A stretch of DNA of 64,000 nt, from contig NZ_JALJXF010000001.1 of NCBI RefSeq assembly GCF_024169925.1, forward strand, positions 1,556,001 to 1,620,000, in the 5' to 3' direction. The position numbers were made by a program, and so were the translations under genes. The notes beneath the pieces were generated by a model. The model did no database searches. It was not told the origin of the DNA and saw only the letters and a list, made by a program, of their open reading frames with translations. The first letter of the stretch is position 1; each line of letters opens with the position of its first letter. This document shows, in pieces, positions 52,398 to 61,567 of the stretch. This DNA comes from Methylorubrum extorquens. GTDB lineage: Bacteria > Pseudomonadota > Alphaproteobacteria > Rhizobiales > Beijerinckiaceae.

Positions 52398-53465
52398 CTA
52401 CTTGTCGAACACCGCCTGCAAAGCCGCAGTGTCCTTCCGCGCCTCCTTGCCCGCGGGCAGGGCGAGCAGGGTGAGGATGCGGGCCTTGTCCGGCGTGAGG
52501 TCGCCCGCGAACACGGCGCCCGCCTTGCGCAGGGTGTTGCCGCCGCCCTTGAAGCCGTAGACCGGAAGCGCGCGACCATCATGCACCTTGGTCGCTACGA
52601 TCACCGGCACGCCCCGCGCGATGACCTCGGCGATGGCGTCATGCATCTCGGCGTTGACGTTGCCCCAGCCATAGGCCTCAACCACGATCGCCTCGGCCCC
52701 GCTTTCAGCCGCGTGCCGCACCTGCGAACCGTCGGCGCCGGCATACATCGCCACGAGATCGACTCGCGGCATCCGCTCCGGCAGCGGCAGGGTCTGGCGA
52801 CGCAGGGAACGGCGGCCGAACACGACGCGGTCCTCGTCCACGTATCCGAGGATGCCGGCTTCCCCCGAATGGAAGGTCTCGACGTTGCTGGTGTGGGTCT
52901 TACGCACCTCGCGGGCCGCATTGATGCGGTGGTTGAGCGTCACCGTCACGCCCTGGCCCACCGCGCCCTCGGCCAGGATCTGGCGGGCGGCGTTGAGGAG
53001 GTTGCGCGGGCCGTCGGCATCCGAGTCGGACGCGTTGCGTTGCGCCCCCACCAGCACCACCGGCTTGTCGCTCCTCAGCGTCAGGTCGAGGAAGTAGGCG
53101 GTCTGGTCGAGGGTGTCGGTCCCGTGCAGGACGATCGCCCCGCGGATGCCGGGATCGGCGAGCAGCGCGTCGAGCCGAACGGTCAGGGCCGGCCAGCGGT
53201 CCGGCCCCATATAGTCGCTCGGCACGTTGCTGAACTCGGTGACCTCGATGGTGGCGATGTCCTTCAGCCTCGGCACCGCCGCGACGAGATCCTCGCCCGA
53301 CAGGGCCGGGACCGGCGCGTGGGTCGTGGGATCGAGCTTCATCGCGATGGTGCCGCCGGTCGCGACCACGGCGATCCGCGGCGGCTCCGCCCAGGCCGGC
53401 CCGGCGGACAATGCGGTCAGGGCGGCGAGACCGAGAGCGGTCAGGAATCCGTTCGTCTTCGTCAT
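52398..53465 (-). CDS. Periplasmic L-asparaginase (type II)
   Basis: The start is ATG 53465. 355 residues with a Sec signal (LTALGLAALTALSAGPAWA, cleaved after A-W-A at 26). The catalytic T-G-G-T-I-A (36-41) contains the first nucleophile Thr, and HGTDTLDQTAYFLDL (114-128) contains the second Thr-Asp pair; QRNASDSDADGPRN and AYGWGN complete the family. A glutaminase side activity is usual. It hydrolyses asparagine to aspartate and ammonia in the periplasm. Convergent with the phospholipase gene. Confidence 0.92.
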   Translation of the reverse strand: MTKTNGFLTALGLAALTALSAGPAWAEPPRIAVVATGGTIAMKLDPTTHAPVPALSGEDLVAAVPRLKDIATIEVTEFSNVPSDYMGPDRWPALTVRLDALLADPGIRGAIVLHGTDTLDQTAYFLDLTLRSDKPVVLVGAQRNASDSDADGPRNLLNAARQILAEGAVGQGVTVTLNHRINAAREVRKTHTSNVETFHSGEAGILGYVDEDRVVFGRRSLRRQTLPLPERMPRVDLVAMYAGADGSQVRHAAESGAEAIVVEAYGWGNVNAEMHDAIAEVIARGVPVIVATKVHDGRALPVYGFKGGGNTLRKAGAVFAGDLTPDKARILTLLALPAGKEARKDTAALQAVFDK

Positions 53466-53545
53466 CGCGCGGCGCATCCTCTCCGGTCCACGGCCGGTCG
53501 TTCGTGCCGTCCTGCGAAGGACCATGCGCGCACGCGAAAAAACCC

Positions 53546-54373
53546 TCAACCCGGCTCGATCCGGATCTCCGCCAGGAGCGGCCGATGGTCGGACGCCTTC
53601 CGCGCCAGCGGCGTGTCCACGACCGCGACGCGCTCGACGGTAACGCGCTCGCTCACGAAGACATGGTCGATGCGCAGCAGGGGGAAGCGGCTCGGGAAGG
53701 TCGCCCCGCCGCGACGCCAGCGCCGCTCCCCGGTGAGCCGCCGCGCATCGGTGAGGCGTCCGCTCAGCCGGCGGTAGGCGCGCGACCAGCCCGTGGCGTT
53801 GAAGTCGCCGAGCAGCACCGCCGGTGCATCGCAGGCCGGACCGCCGAGCCAGTCCGGCCCGAGCAGCGCCTCGGCCTGGGCGACGCGCTCCGCCCCGAGC
53901 AGCCCGAAATGCGTGGTGAGCACCTGAAGCCTGCCCGCGCCCGCCGTCACCTCGATCCAGAGCGCACCGCGCGGCTCCAGGCCGGGGCGCCGCAGCAGGC
54001 CGGGCAGGGGGCCGGCGCGCCGGAGCCGCGAGGGCAGGTGGGTGAGCAGGGCATCGCCGTAGCGCTCCTCCTCGATGTGCAGGGCCGGGTGGAAATGCGC
54101 GAACATGCCGACGAGCCGGGCGATCTCCTCCGCCTGATCCAGGCCGCCGGTGCGCTTGCGTCCGACATCGACCTCTTGGAGCGCGACGATGTCGGGCGCA
54201 CACGCGGCAATCACCCGCGCAACCCGCTCCGGCGCGACCCGCCCGTCGGTGCCGCGGCAATGGCGGACGTTGTAGGTCAGCAGGCGAAGGCGCCGCGACG
54301 CCACCGAGGCCGGCTCGTCGGCCGCGATCTCCGATCGATCCTCGGCATGCGCCTCGATCTGCCCCTGTTGCAC
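53546..54373 (-). CDS. Endonuclease/exonuclease/phosphatase-family phosphodiesterase
   Basis: 275 residues. EEP motifs in order: LLTYNVRHCRGTDG (N35), VALQEVD (E67), GDALLTHLPSRLRRAGPLPG, LTTHFGLL, VLLGDFNATGWSRAYRRL (D and N near 193-196), SDHRPLLAEI (D and H near 264-265). No signal peptide is visible. It resembles YbhP, which is found with phospholipase D-like enzymes. Substrate probably a phospholipid or nucleic acid. Confidence 0.85.
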   Translation of the reverse strand: MQQGQIEAHAEDRSEIAADEPASVASRRLRLLTYNVRHCRGTDGRVAPERVARVIAACAPDIVALQEVDVGRKRTGGLDQAEEIARLVGMFAHFHPALHIEEERYGDALLTHLPSRLRRAGPLPGLLRRPGLEPRGALWIEVTAGAGRLQVLTTHFGLLGAERVAQAEALLGPDWLGGPACDAPAVLLGDFNATGWSRAYRRLSGRLTDARRLTGERRWRRGGATFPSRFPLLRIDHVFVSERVTVERVAVVDTPLARKASDHRPLLAEIRIEPG

Positions 54374-54614
54374 GCCCTCTCCCCCGGCCGATTGCAGCGC
54401 GCCCTACCAAGGAACCGGAGCGGCGCGCGCCAACCGAACGCCGGGATCGGCCAACCGATCCCGGATCGCACGCAGCGAACCCGCGCCGACGGCCGTTTTC
54501 CGCTCGAAGCGGAACCGCACCGGGGATGACTTCTTTCGAAAGGGCGAGGCGCGTGATGCGGCGCCGAAGGCAGGATGGGGTGGACGCGATGCGAACGAGC
54601 GGGGCACGCAAGGC

Positions 54615-55502
54615 ATGAGGACCGAGGACGCCAGCGCCCGCTACGTCGATCTCGATGCCTGGGCCGGGCTCGACATCCTCCAGGCGCTCTGGGAGGGCCA
54701 GCTCGCGGCCGTCGCGGCGGTGGGGCCGGCGCTGCCGGCGATCGATGCGGCGGCGCGGGCCGCCGAACCGGGTCTGCGCGAGGGCGGGCGGCTGGTCTAT
54801 GTCGGGGCCGGCACCTCCGCGCGGATCGGCGTACAGGACGGGGCGGAATTGCCGCCGACCTTCGATTGGCCGGAGGCGCAGCTCGGCTTCGCCATCGCCG
54901 GCGGGGAGGGCGCCCTGCTGCGCGCCGTGGAAGATGCGGAGGATTCTGCCGCCGACGGCGCCTCCTGGATCGTCCGCGCGGAGATCGGCCCGCGCGACGT
55001 GGTGGTAGGGCTCGCCGCCAGCGGCTCGACGCCGTTCACCGTCGAGGCGCTGAAGGCCGCCCGCATCCTCGGCGCCGTCACCGTCGGCGTCAGCAACAAC
55101 CCCGAGGCGCCGATCCTGCGCGAGGCCGCCCACGGCATCCTCGCCGCCACGGGGGCCGAGGTGCTGGCGGGCTCCACGCGCATGAAGGCGGGCACGGCAC
55201 AGAAGGTGATCCTCAACCTGTTCTCGACCCTGGTGATGATCCGGCTCGGCCGGGTCTATCGCGGGCGGATGGTGGCGATGCGCGCGACCAACCGGAAGCT
55301 GCGCGCCCGCGGCGTCGCCATGGTCTCCGAGCTCGCCGGCTGCCCGGCGGAGGTTGCCGCCGACGCCCTGACGCGGGCCGACGGCGACATCAAGCGTGCG
55401 GTGCTGCTCGCGGGGGGGATGAGCGCGATGCGGGCCGACGACCTGCTCCTGCGCCACGACGGCAACCTGCGCCGGGCGCTTCGTGAGGTGGGGCGATCAT
55501 GA
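54615..55502 (+). CDS. murQ: N-acetylmuramic acid 6-phosphate etherase
   Basis: 295 residues, normal MurQ length. SIS motifs YVGAGTSARIGVQDG (62-76), catalytic Glu in DGAELPPTF (E78), then AASGSTPFTVEAL, TVGVSNNPEAPI, and GSTRMKAGTAQKVILNLFST are characteristic. It cleaves the lactyl ether of MurNAc-6P to GlcNAc-6P and lactate. It starts a three-gene amino-sugar operon, overlapping the next gene by four bases. A kinase such as AnmK or MurK is not in the window. Confidence 0.95.
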   Translation: MRTEDASARYVDLDAWAGLDILQALWEGQLAAVAAVGPALPAIDAAARAAEPGLREGGRLVYVGAGTSARIGVQDGAELPPTFDWPEAQLGFAIAGGEGALLRAVEDAEDSAADGASWIVRAEIGPRDVVVGLAASGSTPFTVEALKAARILGAVTVGVSNNPEAPILREAAHGILAATGAEVLAGSTRMKAGTAQKVILNLFSTLVMIRLGRVYRGRMVAMRATNRKLRARGVAMVSELAGCPAEVAADALTRADGDIKRAVLLAGGMSAMRADDLLLRHDGNLRRALREVGRS

Positions 55503-56512
55503 ACGCGACGACCTTCATGGCGCGGGAGATCACCGAGATCCCCGACAAAGCCGCAGCGTTGCTGGCAGCCGGCGAAGCAGCCCGGCTCGGCGCGACGCTG
55601 AGGGCACAAAGCTTCCCCTTCGTGGTCGTGTGCGGGCGGGGCAGTTCGGGCCATGCCGGCGTCCATCTGCGCTACCTGATCGAAACGCGGCTCGGCCTGC
55701 CGGTTTCGGCCGCCGCGCCCTCGGTGGTGACGGGCTATGACCGGCCACCGAAGGTCGCGGGCGCACTCTTCGTCGTGGTCTCGCAATCGGGCCGCTCGCC
55801 CGATCTCGTCGCGGCGACGCAAGCCGCACGCGCCGGCGGCGCGCTGACCCTCGCCCTCGTCAACGATCCCGACTCCCCGGCCGCGCGGGCGAGCGACCTT
55901 GTCTTGCCGATCCTCGCCGGGCCGGAGCAGGCGGTCGCCGCCACCAAGACGGTGACGAACTCCGCCATCGCGGGCGCCGCGCTGGTGGCGGCCTGGGCCG
56001 GCGACAGCGAGCTGGAACAGGGCCTTGCCGCCCTGCCCGAGCGGCTGAGGCAGGCGCTCTCCCTGGATTGGTCCGCCTGGAGCGCTGATCTCGCGAGCGC
56101 CCCGGCGGCCTTCGTCACCGGGCGCGGCCATGGGCTGGGCCCCCTGCGCGAGATCGCGCTCAAGCTCGCCGAGACCCTGCGCCTGCCCGCACTCGGCTAC
56201 TCGGCAGCCGAGTTGCGCCACGGACCGCGCGCCTCCGTCTCCGCCGCGACGCCGGTCTTGGCCCTGCGCCAGGCCGACCCGCTGGCCGAGGGCGTGGACG
56301 CGCTCGTGCGCGACCTGACCGGGGACGGAATGCGGGTTCATGCCTGCGGCGGCCCCCTCGGCACCCTGCCCTGGCTCGGCGACGGGCATCCGGCCTGCGA
56401 TCCCATCGCGATGCTGGTGCCGGCTTATCGCGCCATCGAGGCAGAGGCACGCCGCCGCGGCCTCGACCCGGACAAGCCGGCCGGCCTCACCAAGGTCACG
56501 GAGACGCTCTGA
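55499..56512 (+). CDS. SIS-domain glucosamine-6-phosphate deaminase/isomerase (NagB-II type)
   Basis: 337 residues, two SIS domains as in the GlmS isomerase half: VVVCGRGSSGHAGVHLRYLI, VVSQSGRSPDLVAATQAAR, VNDPDSPAARASDLVLPILA, GPEQAVAATKT, then TGRGHGLGPLREIALKLAET and ELRHGPRASV. It has no glutaminase domain, which fits NagB-II/AgaS. With MurQ and NagA it converts recycled GlcNAc-6P via GlcN-6P to fructose-6P. Confidence 0.88.
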   Translation: MNATTFMAREITEIPDKAAALLAAGEAARLGATLRAQSFPFVVVCGRGSSGHAGVHLRYLIETRLGLPVSAAAPSVVTGYDRPPKVAGALFVVVSQSGRSPDLVAATQAARAGGALTLALVNDPDSPAARASDLVLPILAGPEQAVAATKTVTNSAIAGAALVAAWAGDSELEQGLAALPERLRQALSLDWSAWSADLASAPAAFVTGRGHGLGPLREIALKLAETLRLPALGYSAAELRHGPRASVSAATPVLALRQADPLAEGVDALVRDLTGDGMRVHACGGPLGTLPWLGDGHPACDPIAMLVPAYRAIEAEARRRGLDPDKPAGLTKVTETL

Positions 56513-56516
56513 TGAA

Positions 56517-56606
56517 TCCGGATCTCGAAAAGGCGAGCCTTTTCGCGGGTCCAGGGCAGAGCCCTGGGACGACATCGGGGCGCCGCCCCGAGACCCCGCC
56601 AGAGGG
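56517..56606. repeat. GC-rich palindromic repeat cluster before nagA
   Basis: Consecutive hairpins GGTCCAGGGCAGAGCCCTGG and TCGGGGCGCCGCCCCGA followed by ACCCCGCCAGAGGG are the type of palindromic repeats scattered in Methylobacterium genomes. The nagA ATG lies at the end of it, with AGAGGG abutting the start codon. Confidence 0.6.
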
Positions 56607-57773
56607 ATGATCCCTTTGGGAACCCAACATCATCACGCGATCTGCGCGGAGCGGATCTTCGACGGCGAGCGGATGCTCGGTGGCCGCGTCGTCGTGCTGG
56701 GCGGCGGGCACATCATCGACGTCACCGCCGAACCGCCTGCGGGCGTGCCGCTCGTCCGGCTGCCGGCGGGTGCGGTGCTGGCGCCGGGCTTCATCGACTG
56801 TCAGGTGAATGGCGGCGGAGGGGTACTGCTCAACGACGATTCCAGCGTGGCCGGCATCGCCCGGATCGCGGCGGCGCACCGGCGCGGCGGCACCACCGGC
56901 CTGTTGCCGACCCTCATCACGGACACGCGGCCCGCGATCCGCGCGGCCATCGCGGGCGTTGCGGCGGCGATTCAGGCGGGTGTCCCCGGCATCCTCGGCA
57001 TCCACCTCGAAGGGCCTTTCCTGAGCCCGAAGCGGATCGGCATCCATGATCCCGGCCGCCTCGCCGAGTTCGGCCCCGGCGACGCCGAACTCCTGACCGG
57101 ACTGGGCGAGCACGGCCTCACCCTGGTGACACTGGCACCCGAGCGGGTGCCGGCCGGCGCCGTGGCCGACCTCGTCTCTCGTGGCGCCTGGGTCTGCGCC
57201 GGGCATACGGCGGATGCGGGTCCGGCGATCCGGGCGGCGATCGGGGAGGGGCTTACCGGCTTCACCCACCTGTTCAACGCCATGTCGCAAATCGGCCCGC
57301 GCGAGGCCGGCGCCGTCGGCGTCGCCCTCGCGGAGGCTGACACCTTCGCCGGCATCATCGCCGACGGCCACCATGTCGGCGACGACCAGCTTCGGATCGC
57401 CCTGCGCCTCAAGGGACGCGACCGGCTGATGCTAGTGAGCGACGCCATGCCCCCCGTCGGCGACACCCGCGCGGACACATCCTTCACCCTGTTCGGCCGC
57501 CGGATCGTCCGAACCGGTGACCGCCTGACCGGCGCGGAGGGCACTCTGGCCGGCGCGGCGATCACCATGGCGCAGGCCGTGCGCCACATGAGCACCCGCG
57601 GCGGCGCCTCCCTGGAAGAGGCCCTGGCGATGGCTTCGCTGACTCCGGCCCGCTTCCTCGGGCTCGACGCGCGGCTCGGCCGGATCGCCCCCGGCTTCGC
57701 GGCGGATCTGGTCGGGCTCTCGGCCGACAAGGCTGTGCTCGGTACCTGGATCGGCGGGGAACAAGCCGTCTGA
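56607..57773 (+). CDS. nagA: N-acetylglucosamine-6-phosphate deacetylase
   Basis: 388 residues, amidohydrolase fold: metal-binding Glu in IHLEGPFLSPKRIG, His in VCAGHTADAG and FTHLFNAMSQI, catalytic Asp in LMLVSDAMPPVG, C-terminal GRIAPGFAADLVGLSA. Deacetylates GlcNAc-6P. The start at 56607 lies inside a palindromic repeat, so the true start or leader is uncertain, but the core begins at HHAICAERIFDGERML. Third gene of the murQ operon. Confidence 0.93.
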   Translation: MIPLGTQHHHAICAERIFDGERMLGGRVVVLGGGHIIDVTAEPPAGVPLVRLPAGAVLAPGFIDCQVNGGGGVLLNDDSSVAGIARIAAAHRRGGTTGLLPTLITDTRPAIRAAIAGVAAAIQAGVPGILGIHLEGPFLSPKRIGIHDPGRLAEFGPGDAELLTGLGEHGLTLVTLAPERVPAGAVADLVSRGAWVCAGHTADAGPAIRAAIGEGLTGFTHLFNAMSQIGPREAGAVGVALAEADTFAGIIADGHHVGDDQLRIALRLKGRDRLMLVSDAMPPVGDTRADTSFTLFGRRIVRTGDRLTGAEGTLAGAAITMAQAVRHMSTRGGASLEEALAMASLTPARFLGLDARLGRIAPGFAADLVGLSADKAVLGTWIGGEQAV

Positions 57774-57834
57774 GGCACGGTTCGCTTCCTCATAGAGCCC
57801 GTCCTGGGCCGATTTTCCGTAAAAGGTTCGAACC

Positions 57835-58092
57835 ATGAGATTTCCGCTTCGAAGCGGTCTCGTCGCCCTGGCCGCGACGCTCGCCCTGACCCTCGCCGGC
57901 CCCGCCGGCGCGCAGGGCGGCAATTCGGGCAGCGGCCTCTCGCCGTCGGCGAGCGCCACCGGCAATGACCGCAGCGCCGGCGTCAACAGCGGCAACTACC
58001 GGCGCCCCGGCGGGTACGGCACCCGGCGGGCCTACCGGGCGAGGCGGAGCCCGTCGCGGCCGTTCATGCGAAGCCGCGCCCCGCGCTTCTGA
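57835..58092 (+). CDS. Small exported basic protein
   Basis: 85 residues: a signal peptide (LVALAATLALTLAGPAGA, cleavage before QGG) then Gly/Ser/Asn-rich GNSGSGLSPSASATGNDRSA and a basic tail (RRAYRARRSPSRPFMRSR). It looks like a secreted unstructured cationic protein. No family recognised. Confidence 0.6.
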   Translation: MRFPLRSGLVALAATLALTLAGPAGAQGGNSGSGLSPSASATGNDRSAGVNSGNYRRPGGYGTRRAYRARRSPSRPFMRSRAPRF

Positions 58093-58182
58093 GCGGCTCC
58101 CGGCGCTGCGTCGCCTGATGTCGCAGGGGCGAACCCTGCGCATCTCGGAACGTTGCCGCGGCGCCACGCAACGGGAGTGACC

Positions 58183-60066
58183 GTGACGGACAGACCCATC
58201 GCCGACTACGCCGTGATCGGCGATACCTGCACCACGGCCCTGATCGCCCGAGACGGTTCCCTCGATTGGCTGTGCTGGCCCCGGCACGACGGACCGGCAG
58301 TGTTTCTGGCCCTGCTCGACAGCGAGCAGGGCGGCGCCTGCCGCCTCGTCCTCGACGGCCTGACCGGGACGACCCGCCGGTATTTGCCGGACACCAACAT
58401 CCTCGAAACCACCTTCGTCACCGCCACGGGCCGCGCGGTGCTCACCGACTTCATGCCGCTTCACCGCCATGAATCGGTGCCGGAGGAAGGGCCGGACGGC
58501 CGGGCCCAGGCTCAGGTGGTCCGACGCCTCGCCTGCCTATCCGGGCACGTGTCCGGCCGCTGGCGGCTGCGCCCGAGCTTCGATTACGCCCGCGCTCCGA
58601 CCGAAGCGACGACGGAGGACGGGGTCGGTGTCCGCTTCCGCGGCGGCGGGGATACCATCCGCGCCGTCTGCGCCGTGCCGCTCGCCCTCCGCGACCGTGA
58701 GGCCGAAGGCGCCTTCGCGCTCGGGGCCGGTGAGCGTGCCGACCTCGTGATTGCCCACGGCGAAGCGCGCGTGACGGAGGGAAGAGGGTTACCCGGCGTA
58801 GTGGATGCGTCACTTGCCGACACGCGGGCCTATTGGGAAGAGTGGTCGGGCCGATGCACCTACCAGGGGCCTTACCGCGAGACGGTCCTGCGCAGCGCCC
58901 TGACTCTCAAACTCCTGACGCACGGCCCGTCGGGCGGCATCGTCGCCGCCGCGACGGCGGGACTGCCCGAGGCGGTGCCGGGCAACCGCAACTACGATTA
59001 CCGCTACGTCTGGATGCGGGATGCGAGCTTCACCGTTACCGCCTTCGTCAATCTCGGCTACCGGCGCGAGGCCGCTGAGTTCCTACGCTTCCTGCGCGAG
59101 GCCGACACGAGCCGGGGACGCGACCTCCACCTGATGTACGCCCTCGACGGTGCGGTGCCTGGGGAGGAATCCCTCGACCACCTGCGCGGCTGGCGCGGCA
59201 CCGGCCCGGTGCGGATCGGCAACGCGGCGGCCGATCAGGAACAGTACGACATCTACGGCGAGTTCCTGGTGGCGCTCCACGGCTACCTCGAAGCGGTGGA
59301 GTACGACCCGCCAGTCAAGGTCAACGACCATCTGCCCGAGGCGCTTGGCCACCTCACCGACCACATCCTGCGCGCCCGCCACGCGCCGGACCACGGCCTA
59401 TGGGAGATGCGCACGCAGAAGCGCCAGAGCGTGCACACCAAGGCAATGCTCTGGGTCGGTCTCGACCGCGCCGTGCAGATCGCCCGCGCCGACCCGAAAC
59501 GCCGCCTCGCCCATCCGGACACGATCGCGGGGTGGGAGCGCGCGGCGGCCGAGATCCGGGCCGAGTACCACGCCCGCGGCTGGAACGCGGCGCGCGGCGC
59601 CTACACCATGGCCTACGATTCGGACGACCTCGACGCGGCGGTGCTGCGCGCCGTGCTGTTCGATGCCTTCGACCCGGACGATCCGCGCGTGACAAAAACC
59701 CTGGAGCGCGTCGGCGAGGAACTCGGCGCGGGCGATCTCGTCTACCGCTACCGGCTCGATGATGGGCTGGAGGGCGAGGAGGCGACCTTCACCGCCTGTG
59801 CCTTCTGGCGGGTCGGCTGCCTGGCGATGGCCGGCCGCAACGACGAGGCGACCGCCCTGTTCGAGCGACTGCTGGCGCGGGGCAACGACCTCGGCCTATT
59901 CGCCGAGGAGATCGACGCGGAAACGGGCGAGCAGCGCGGGAACGTACCGCAGGGCTTCACCCATATGGCGGTGATCAACCACGCCGTCCGCCTCGCCGCG
60001 GCCGACCGCGAGACGCCGACCGACGAGCCGGATTGCCGGGCAGAGGCCGATGCCGTCTCGGCCTGA
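58183..60066 (+). CDS. Glycoside hydrolase family 15 (glucoamylase/trehalase-like)
   Basis: GTG 58183 (MTDRPIADYAVIGDTCTTAL) is preferred, with GGGAG at 58173-58177; an in-frame upstream extension is possible. About 627 residues, cytoplasmic. The N-terminal beta domain begins IADYAVIGDTCTTALIARDG and SLDWLCWPRHDGPAVF; the catalytic (alpha/alpha) barrel has NRNYDYRYVWMRDASFTVTA, LMYALDGAVPGEESLDHLRG, GLWEMRTQKRQSVHTKAMLW and FTACAFWRVGCLAM. Family GH15 enzymes cleave glucose from alpha-glucans or trehalose; which one here is unknown. Confidence 0.88.
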   Translation: MTDRPIADYAVIGDTCTTALIARDGSLDWLCWPRHDGPAVFLALLDSEQGGACRLVLDGLTGTTRRYLPDTNILETTFVTATGRAVLTDFMPLHRHESVPEEGPDGRAQAQVVRRLACLSGHVSGRWRLRPSFDYARAPTEATTEDGVGVRFRGGGDTIRAVCAVPLALRDREAEGAFALGAGERADLVIAHGEARVTEGRGLPGVVDASLADTRAYWEEWSGRCTYQGPYRETVLRSALTLKLLTHGPSGGIVAAATAGLPEAVPGNRNYDYRYVWMRDASFTVTAFVNLGYRREAAEFLRFLREADTSRGRDLHLMYALDGAVPGEESLDHLRGWRGTGPVRIGNAAADQEQYDIYGEFLVALHGYLEAVEYDPPVKVNDHLPEALGHLTDHILRARHAPDHGLWEMRTQKRQSVHTKAMLWVGLDRAVQIARADPKRRLAHPDTIAGWERAAAEIRAEYHARGWNAARGAYTMAYDSDDLDAAVLRAVLFDAFDPDDPRVTKTLERVGEELGAGDLVYRYRLDDGLEGEEATFTACAFWRVGCLAMAGRNDEATALFERLLARGNDLGLFAEEIDAETGEQRGNVPQGFTHMAVINHAVRLAAADRETPTDEPDCRAEADAVSA

Positions 60067-60156
60067 TCTGCCGGGCCGATCGGGCGCCCTGACACAAACC
60101 GGACCGATTGTCGGGCTACCTTGATTCCGAGGGTGCGGCGATGCGGAGGCCATCCG

Positions 60157-60405
60157 ATGCGAAGCTACAACCTGTTCCGCCGCCGGGGCAGGGAAGCGCT
60201 GTTCTGCGCAGTTCCGGAGAGTTGTGCCGTGCCGCGCTTCGTCGGCGGGCGCCGCTGGACCTTCGGCGGGCGAATCGACGGCAGCGCGAGCCCGCCCCCC
60301 GGCTTTGACGACCGCGCCGCGGTGACCGCTGTGCGCTTCAACGGCTTCTACCTGTTCCAGTGCCTCGACGAGGGCGGGTCGGGGCGGGCGGGCGACGCCC
60401 CCTGA
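60157..60405 (+). CDS. Small conserved-looking hypothetical protein
   Basis: ATG 60157 (MRSYNLFRRRGREALFCAVP), 82 residues: ESCAVPRFVGGRRWTFGG, then AVRFNGFYLFQCLDE. The aromatic/charged mix with two well-placed cysteines suggests a real gene. No known family. Confidence 0.5.
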   Translation: MRSYNLFRRRGREALFCAVPESCAVPRFVGGRRWTFGGRIDGSASPPPGFDDRAAVTAVRFNGFYLFQCLDEGGSGRAGDAP

Positions 60406-60486
60406 GCGGGCGCGCGATCATGGCGAGCATTCCTTAACGGCCGGCATGGCAGACAGGCGGGGAGTCAGGCGGGCCGGAGACCGATC

Positions 60487-60921
60487 ATGATCAGCGACAA
60501 GCGCCAGGAGACGCGCAAGCGAACCTTTCTCAAGGGACGGATCCACTTCAACAAGGGCGCGTCCAGCATGGACTGCCTCGTCCGCGATTTCTCGGAGATG
60601 GGCGCGCGGCTGGAGTTGAGCGAGACCAATACCCTGCCGGAAACATTCGACCTCTACATCCCGCAGAAGGAAATCACCCTCCGGTCGAATCTGCGCTGGC
60701 GCCGCGGCGATGCGGTCGGCGTCGCCTTTGCGGAGGCGACGAAGGCCACCCCAGAGCCATCCCCGGCACCGTTGACGGACCCGTCGCTCGCCGTCCTGCT
60801 GCGCCGGATCGCCGAGTTGGAGGCCGAGAATGCCGGCCTGCGCTCGGTGATCGCGTCCATGGGAACCAGCATGGGTGCCGTTATGGGAGCGGGATCGGCG
60901 AACGGGGCCCAACACGCCTGA
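60487..60921 (+). CDS. PilZ-domain protein
   Basis: 144 residues. The c-di-GMP-binding signature is visible: R-x3-R-like ETRKRTFLKGRI near the N-terminus and DFSEMGARLEL (residues 34-44), the D/N-x-S-x-x-G motif, followed by the beta barrel LYIPQKEITLRSNLRWRRGD. A C-terminal helical segment LLRRIAELEAENAGLRSVIA could be a coiled coil. Likely a small c-di-GMP effector. Convergent with the HIT gene. Confidence 0.85.
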   Translation: MISDKRQETRKRTFLKGRIHFNKGASSMDCLVRDFSEMGARLELSETNTLPETFDLYIPQKEITLRSNLRWRRGDAVGVAFAEATKATPEPSPAPLTDPSLAVLLRRIAELEAENAGLRSVIASMGTSMGAVMGAGSANGAQHA

Positions 60922-60967
60922 ATCGCGCTGGCGCGATGGGTGTCCCCTTTAAGCGCCGCGCGGGCTT

Positions 60968-61010
60968 GCTGATCCGGTCCGCGCTTGACTCAAGCGGAAA
61001 CCGGATCAGC
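60968..61010. terminator. Terminator-like hairpin between PilZ and HIT genes
   Basis: GCTGATCCGGT (60968-60978) pairs with ACCGGATCAGC (61000-61010), and the inner sequence CCGCGCTTG/CAAGCGG continues the stem. It overlaps the HIT stop codon at 61006. It is positioned for both convergent genes. No T-tract. Confidence 0.65.
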
Positions 61011-61434
61011 CCTCGTCCAGCGCCGCCCGGATGCGCGCGGCGTGCTCGGCGAGCACCGCATTGTCGGCCATGCCGCCCTCGTGGCGCTTCAGCGGCACGC
61101 CGTCATGGCGCGGCACGAGATGGAAGTGCAGGTGGAACACCGTCTGCCCGCCGGCCGGCTCGTTGTACTGGAATAGCGTCAGCCCATCCGCCTTGAAGGC
61201 CGCCTTCACCGCGCGGCCGACCCGCTGCACCGTGCCGATCACGGTGCCGAGCGTCTGCGGCTCGGCGTCGAGCAGCCCGCGCGAAGGCGCCTTCGGGATG
61301 ACGAGGGTATGGCCCTCGCCCTGGGGCATCACATCCATGAAGGCGACGCTGTGCTCGTCCTCGTAAACCTTGTGGGCGGGGATCTCCCCGCGCAGGATCT
61401 TCCCGAAGATGTTGTCCGGATCGTAGGGCGTCAT
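61006..61434 (-). CDS. HIT-family protein (histidine triad)
   Basis: ATG 61434 (MTPYDPDNIFGKILRGEIPA), 142 residues. Typical HIT family: IPAHKVYEDEHSVAFMDVMP, GHTLVIPKAPSRGLLD, and the triad FHLHFHLVPRHDG near the C-terminus. HINT-like nucleotide hydrolases or transferases act on AMP-conjugates. Chromosomal housekeeping. Confidence 0.9.
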   Translation of the reverse strand: MTPYDPDNIFGKILRGEIPAHKVYEDEHSVAFMDVMPQGEGHTLVIPKAPSRGLLDAEPQTLGTVIGTVQRVGRAVKAAFKADGLTLFQYNEPAGGQTVFHLHFHLVPRHDGVPLKRHEGGMADNAVLAEHAARIRAALDEG

Positions 61435-61567
61435 CGCACGGCTCCTCGCAGAAACGGGCGGCACGTTGCACGGGCCGGCTCATCGCAGCAACTGTGCGAG
61501 CAACCTTGACCACTCCGGCGGCGTTGACGAGCCCGTGACGGCGGTGCGCGCCGCTCGGGAGCGGGAC

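Noticed and set aside
52398..55457. 1019-codon open frame on the minus strand
   Set aside because: Only the first 355 codons (asparaginase) are a real gene. The rest is the antisense of EEP and murQ, which are certain genes, with low-complexity composition.
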